Assembly: GCA_934670175.1 (NCBI GenBank)
Contig: CAKUOX010000050.1
Location: 1-16,697, forward strand
DNA length: 16,697 nt
DNA from: an uncultured Clostridia bacterium
Lineage (GTDB): Bacteria > Bacillota > Clostridia > Christensenellales > Aristaeellaceae
Direction: 5' to 3'
The translations under genes and the position numbers were made by a program. Position 1 is the stretch's first letter, and the number at the start of each line of letters is the position of its first letter. The notes beneath the pieces were generated by a model. The model saw only the letters and a program-made list of their open reading frames with translations, was not told where the DNA came from and did no database searches. Positions 13,594 to 16,697 of the stretch are shown one piece after another.

Positions 13594-13805
13594 AGACTAA
13601 GGACGAACTGAACGCTCTGAAGCAGAAGACCATGGCTGAGCTCGACACCGATCTCAAGGCCAAGAAGAGCGAGCTGCTGAACCTGCGTTTCCAGCTGGCA
13701 ATTGGTCAGCTCGAGAACACGGCCGCGATCAGCGCCTGCAAGAAGGACATTGCGCGGGTCAAGACCATCATGCGTCAGCGTGAACTTGCCGAGAAGAAGG
13801 CATAA
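13590..13805 (+). CDS. rpmC: 50S ribosomal protein L29
   Basis: The 71-residue protein is a two-helix L29: LNALKQKTMAELDTDLKAKK, NLRFQLAIGQLENTAAI, then KKDIARVKTIMRQREL. L29 sits next to L23 at the tunnel exit. The start overlaps the rplP stop (ATGA), a typical sign of coupled translation. rpsQ follows after 14 nt. Confidence 0.97.
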   Translation: MKTKDELNALKQKTMAELDTDLKAKKSELLNLRFQLAIGQLENTAAISACKKDIARVKTIMRQRELAEKKA

Positions 13806-13819
13806 GGAGGCAACTGAAA

Positions 13820-14080
13820 ATGGCTGAAGTAAGAGCATTGCGTAAAACTCGTACCGGCGTGGTTGTTTCCGACAAGATGGACAAGACCATCGTAGTTGAG
13901 ATTCGTACCCGCGTAAAGCATCCGCTGTATGGCAAGATCATGAACCATACCATCAAAATTAAGGCCCACGACGAAAAGAATGAATGCGGCATCGGCGATA
14001 CCGTGCGCATCATGGAAACCCGCCCGCTGAGCAAGGGCAAGCGGTGGCGCCTTGTGGAAATCATCGAAAAGGCGAAGTAA
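13820..14080 (+). CDS. rpsQ: 30S ribosomal protein S17
   Basis: The 86-residue protein is an OB-fold S17 with the hallmarks RTGVVVSDKMDKTIVVEI, HPLYGKIM and ETRPLSKGKRWRLVEI. S17 binds the 5' domain of 16S rRNA early in assembly. AAGGAGG stands upstream in the short gap. Confidence 0.98.
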   Translation: MAEVRALRKTRTGVVVSDKMDKTIVVEIRTRVKHPLYGKIMNHTIKIKAHDEKNECGIGDTVRIMETRPLSKGKRWRLVEIIEKAK

Positions 14081-14109
14081 GCCTGACCAGACAAGGAGGA
14101 AGATTTTAA

Positions 14110-14478
14110 ATGATTCAGCCTCAAACTCGTTTGAAGGTTGCCGATAACTCCGGCGCAAAGGAAATCATGTGCTTCCGCGTGCTGGGCGGCTCTTTCCGCC
14201 GCACTGCCGGCATCGGCGATGTCATCGTCGCTTCCGTCAAATCTGCGGCCCCCGGCGGCGCAGTGAAGAAGGGCGAAGTCGTGAAAGCCGTTATCGTGCG
14301 CACGCGCAAGCAGTACCGTCGTCCCGACGGCACCTATATCCGCTTTGATGATAACGCGGCCGTTATCATTAACGACCAAAAACAGCCCCGTGGCACCCGT
14401 ATCTTTGGGCCCGTGGCGCGTGAGCTCCGCGAAAAGGATTACATGAAGATCGTTTCGCTCGCTCCCGAAGTGCTTTAA
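14110..14478 (+). CDS. rplN: 50S ribosomal protein L14
   Basis: The 122-residue protein is a typical L14: MIQPQTRLKVADNSGAKEI at the start, RRPDGTYIRFDDNAAVIIN in the middle and GTRIFGPVARELR near the end. L14 contributes to bridges with the small subunit and is the binding partner of the silencing factor RsfS. In enterobacteria this gene begins the separate spc operon; here it lies 29 nt after rpsQ with no visible promoter or terminator, so the S10 and spc groups look fused. Confidence 0.98.
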   Translation: MIQPQTRLKVADNSGAKEIMCFRVLGGSFRRTAGIGDVIVASVKSAAPGGAVKKGEVVKAVIVRTRKQYRRPDGTYIRFDDNAAVIINDQKQPRGTRIFGPVARELREKDYMKIVSLAPEVL

Positions 14479-14495
14479 TGGAGGTGCGAAACAAA

Positions 14496-14831
14496 ATGAG
14501 TGCATCCAAGCTGTTTGTTAAGTCCGGCGATACCGTTATGGTGATGTCCGGCGAAGATAAGGGAAAGACCGGCAAGGTCCAGAAGGCGTTCCCCGCCAAG
14601 GGCAAGATCGTCGTTGAAGGCGTGGCGATGATGAAGAAGCACCAGAAGCCCCGCGGACAGGGCATGCCCGGCGGCATCGTGGAAAAGGAAGCCGCCATTC
14701 CCGCCTGCAAAGTCATGCTCGTATGCCCGAAGTGCAAGAAGCCTACGCGCGTCGCCCATAAGTTCATCGACGGCGAAAAGGCACGCAAGGTTCGCGCTTG
14801 CAAAAAGTGCGGCGCTGCGATTGACAACTGA
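14496..14831 (+). CDS. rplX: 50S ribosomal protein L24 with zinc ribbon
   Basis: From the ATG at 14496 the protein has 111 residues. This start is preferred because GGAGGTG (14480-14486) lies nine bases upstream; the earlier in-frame ATG at 14478 overlaps both the rplN stop and this ribosome binding site. The N-terminus has the KOW motif (GDTVMVMSGEDKGKTGKV) and the C-terminal half has two CxxC knuckles (C77/C80 and C102/C105), a likely zinc ribbon found in many Gram-positive L24 proteins. L24 is an assembly initiator that binds the 5' end of 23S rRNA. Confidence 0.96.
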   Translation: MSASKLFVKSGDTVMVMSGEDKGKTGKVQKAFPAKGKIVVEGVAMMKKHQKPRGQGMPGGIVEKEAAIPACKVMLVCPKCKKPTRVAHKFIDGEKARKVRACKKCGAAIDN

Positions 14832-14848
14832 GAAGGAGGATATGCGCA

Positions 14849-15388
14849 GTGACTAGATTACAGGAAAAGTACCGTGCGGAAGTGGTACCGGCGCTTCAGC
14901 AGAAGTTCCAGTACAAGAACGTGATGGAGATTCCGCGCCTGGAAAAGATCGTCATCAACATGGGTCTGGGCGATTGTAAGGACAACGCCAAGGCGCTGGA
15001 GCTGGCCGTGACCGAGCTCACCACCATCGCCGGCCAGAAGCCCATGGTTACCAAATCCAAGAAGTCCATCGCGAACTTCAAGCTGCGCGCCGGCATGAAC
15101 GTTGGCGCGAAGGTCACCCTCCGCGGCGACAGAATGTATGAGTTCGCCGATAAGCTCGTCAGCATCGTTCTCCCGCGCGTCCGCGACTTCCGCGGCGTTT
15201 CCGGCAAGGCGTTCGACGGCCGCGGCAATTATGCCCTGGGCGTTCGCGAACAGCTGATCTTCCCGGAAATCGAATACGACAAGGTTGAGAAGATCCGCGG
15301 CATGGAGATGGTGTTCGTCACCACCGCCAAGACCGACGAGGAAGCCAAGGAACTGCTCCGTCAACTCGGAATGCCGTTCCAGGCCTGA
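14849..15388 (+). CDS. rplE: 50S ribosomal protein L5
   Basis: The 179-residue protein is a full L5: TRLQEKYRAEVVPALQ, PRLEKIVINMGLGD, FKLRAGMNVGAKVTLRG and DFRGVSGKAFDGRGNY. L5 binds 5S rRNA and contacts the P-site tRNA. The start codon is GTG at 14849, nine bases after AAGGAGG (14833-14839). An ATG at 14842 in another frame follows the ribosome binding site by only two bases and stops after four codons, so it is not the start. Confidence 0.97.
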   Translation: MTRLQEKYRAEVVPALQQKFQYKNVMEIPRLEKIVINMGLGDCKDNAKALELAVTELTTIAGQKPMVTKSKKSIANFKLRAGMNVGAKVTLRGDRMYEFADKLVSIVLPRVRDFRGVSGKAFDGRGNYALGVREQLIFPEIEYDKVEKIRGMEMVFVTTAKTDEEAKELLRQLGMPFQA

Positions 15389-15408
15389 TTGAAGGAGGTT
15401 TAATCAGC

Positions 15409-15594
15409 GTGGCAAAGACTAGTATGAAGGTTAAGCAGGCTCGCCCTGCAAAGTTCTCCACCCGCGCCTACACCCGCTGCCGCATTTGCGGACGTCCGCA
15501 TTCCGTTCTTCGCAAGTACGGCGTCTGCCGTATCTGCTTCCGTGAACTGGCCTACGCCGGTCAGATCCCGGGCGTGCGCAAGGCGAGCTGGTAA
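15409..15594 (+). CDS. rpsN: 30S ribosomal protein S14, zinc-binding type Z
   Basis: The 61-residue protein is the short S14 form with four cysteines arranged CxxC-12-CxxC (C24, C27, C40, C43), which binds zinc. It ends with the family signature RICFRELAYAGQIPGVRKASW. The zinc-free long paralogue, used by some bacteria under zinc limitation, is not in this window. The start is GTG at 15409, nine bases after GAAGGAGGT (15391-15399). Confidence 0.97.
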   Translation: MAKTSMKVKQARPAKFSTRAYTRCRICGRPHSVLRKYGVCRICFRELAYAGQIPGVRKASW

Positions 15595-15621
15595 ACTGGC
15601 AATTCAAAGGAGGTTTAAAGA

Positions 15622-16020
15622 ATGGTTATTAACGATCCCATCGCGGATATGCTGACCAGAATCCGTAACGGCCTGATTGCCAGACACGACAGTGTTGTGA
15701 TCCCGGCTTCCAATATGAAAAAGGCGATCGCCAAGATCCTGTTGGACGAAGGCTATATCAAGGCGGTGGATTTCATTGACGATGGTCTGCAGGGTCAGAT
15801 CAAAGTCACCCTGAAGTATGCTCAGGGCAAGGAATCGGTTATTAAGGGACTCAAGCGCATTTCCAAGCCCGGACTGCGCGTCTACACCCGCAACGACGAG
15901 ATCCCCAAGGTTCTCGGCGGCCTCGGCATTGCCATTCTGTCCACGCCCCAGGGCGTGATGACCGACAGAGCAGCGCGCAATGCGGGCATTGGCGGCGAAG
16001 TTCTGGCCTATATTTGGTAA
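15622..16020 (+). CDS. rpsH: 30S ribosomal protein S8
   Basis: The 132-residue protein has the S8 pattern: NDPIADMLTRIRNGLIARH, then SKPGLRVYTRNDEIPKVLGG, and the C-terminal STPQGVMTDRAARNAGIGGE. S8 binds the central domain of 16S rRNA and, in E. coli, represses the spc operon by binding mRNA near rplE. I see no obvious copy of that operator here, but did not fold the mRNA. AAAGGAGG precedes the start. Confidence 0.98.
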   Translation: MVINDPIADMLTRIRNGLIARHDSVVIPASNMKKAIAKILLDEGYIKAVDFIDDGLQGQIKVTLKYAQGKESVIKGLKRISKPGLRVYTRNDEIPKVLGGLGIAILSTPQGVMTDRAARNAGIGGEVLAYIW

Positions 16021-16041
16021 GAGAGTTGGAGGTGCAATAGA

Positions 16042-16593
16042 ATGTCTCGTATCGGTAGACTTCCGATTCCGGTACCGGCGGGCGTTAACGTGACCATCGA
16101 CGCCGAAAACGTCGTAACGGTTAAGGGACCCAAGGGTGAACTGAGTCAGAAGGTTAATAAGGATATCAAAGTTGAGCAGGTTGGCGCGGAGATCATCGTT
16201 TCCCGCCCCTCCGACGATAAGATGCACCGTTCGCTGCATGGTTTGTATCGCTCTCTGATCAATAACATGGTCGTTGGCGTCACCAAGGGCTTCGAAAAGG
16301 TGCTGACGATGGAAGGCGTTGGCTACAAGGTTTCTGAGTGGAACAAGAAGCAGCTCACCATCGCGATCGGCTATTCTCATCCCGTGATCGTGGACGCTCC
16401 CGAAGGCATCGAGTTCGATTGCCCGGAGAAGAACGGCACCAAGATCATCGTCAAGGGCACCGATAAGCAGCTCGTGGGCGCTATCGCTGCCGATATTCGC
16501 GCCATCCGTGAACCCGAGCCGTACCATGGCAAGGGCATCCGCTATGAGCACGAGTATGTACGCCGCAAGGAAGGCAAAGCCGGTAAGAAATAA
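16042..16593 (+). CDS. rplF: 50S ribosomal protein L6
   Basis: The 183-residue protein has the two L6 repeats. The first begins SRIGRLPIPVPAGVNV and the second contains GVTKGFEKVLTMEGVGYKV, followed by the C-terminal signature REPEPYHGKGIRYEHEYVRRKEGK. L6 sits near the sarcin-ricin loop, where elongation factors bind. It follows rpsH by 21 nt with TTGGAGGTG as ribosome binding site. Confidence 0.98.
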   Translation: MSRIGRLPIPVPAGVNVTIDAENVVTVKGPKGELSQKVNKDIKVEQVGAEIIVSRPSDDKMHRSLHGLYRSLINNMVVGVTKGFEKVLTMEGVGYKVSEWNKKQLTIAIGYSHPVIVDAPEGIEFDCPEKNGTKIIVKGTDKQLVGAIAADIRAIREPEPYHGKGIRYEHEYVRRKEGKAGKK

Positions 16594-16611
16594 AGAGGGA
16601 GGTAACCGCAA

Positions 16612-16697
16612 ATGTTTAATAAGCGTGATCGCAACGAAGTTCGTAAGATCCGTCATGAGCGTGTACGCAAAAAGATCAGCGGGACGCCCGCTCGTCC
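16612..16697 (+). CDS. rplR: 50S ribosomal protein L18, N-terminal fragment (runs off right edge)
   Basis: Twenty-eight codons are visible, beginning MFNKRDRNEVRKIRHERVRK and continuing KISGTPARP. This is the conserved basic N-terminus of bacterial L18, which binds 5S rRNA with L5. The ribosome binding site GGGAGGT lies upstream in the 18-nt gap after rplF. The position after rplF is the standard spc order; rpsE would be expected next, beyond the window. Confidence 0.95.
   Translation, partial: MFNKRDRNEVRKIRHERVRKKISGTPAR

Noticed and set aside
14478..14495. Earlier ATG as start of rplX
   Set aside because: This ATG is part of the GGAGGTG ribosome binding site and overlaps the rplN stop; the ATG at 14496 has correct spacing and gives the normal L24 N-terminus.

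Overview
The window is a stretch of a Gram-positive chromosome, most likely a spore-forming member of the Clostridia (Bacillota). The evidence is the ribosomal gene order, strong AGGAGG-type ribosome binding sites with some GTG starts, a YhcN/YlaJ-type spore lipoprotein, a zinc-ribbon L24 and the four-cysteine form of S14. The sequence is G+C-rich by eye, and I would guess an Oscillospirales- or Christensenellales-like gut lineage, but nothing here proves the genus.

Layout. Positions 1-129 are the last 42 codons of tuf (EF-Tu), closed by a strong intrinsic terminator. A housekeeping-type promoter (about 197-226) then starts a roughly 350-base leader packed with inverted repeats. After it comes a nucleoside-kinase-like gene (586-2241) whose N-terminus resembles the TGS and second additional domains of threonyl-tRNA synthetase. 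Next is a small lipoprotein of the YhcN/YlaJ spore family (2327-2830), with a candidate sigma-G-type promoter. A 166-bp fold-back element resembling a MITE (2869-3034) separates it from dnaE (3070-6594). An orphan polytopic membrane protein resembling GT-C glycosyltransferases follows (6670-8220), then two copies of a 29-nt direct repeat and a perfect terminator hairpin (8300-8327).

From 8393 to the right edge lies the fused S10-spc ribosomal-protein operon, driven by a textbook promoter (TTGAAA-N17-TATAAT). The order is rpsJ, rplC, rplD, rplW, rplB, rpsS, rplV, rpsC, rplP, rpmC, rpsQ, rplN, rplX, rplE, rpsN (zinc type), rpsH, rplF and the start of rplR. Most junctions are 3-30 nt or overlap by 4 nt. 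Two spacers stand out, rpsJ-rplC (129 nt) and rplW-rplB (127 nt); each holds three hairpins. The 5' leader of the operon can form a pseudoknot-like fold just upstream of the rpsJ ribosome binding site.

The coding content is mostly core translation and replication machinery, and I see no defence system, phage, CRISPR array or biosynthetic cluster. The parts worth a second look are non-coding: the repeat-rich kinase leader, the fold-back element in front of dnaE, the candidate forespore promoter, the rpsJ leader fold and the two structured intra-operon spacers. tuf and the S10 operon are adjacent in many bacteria; here they are separated by about 8.5 kb of unrelated genes and repeats.
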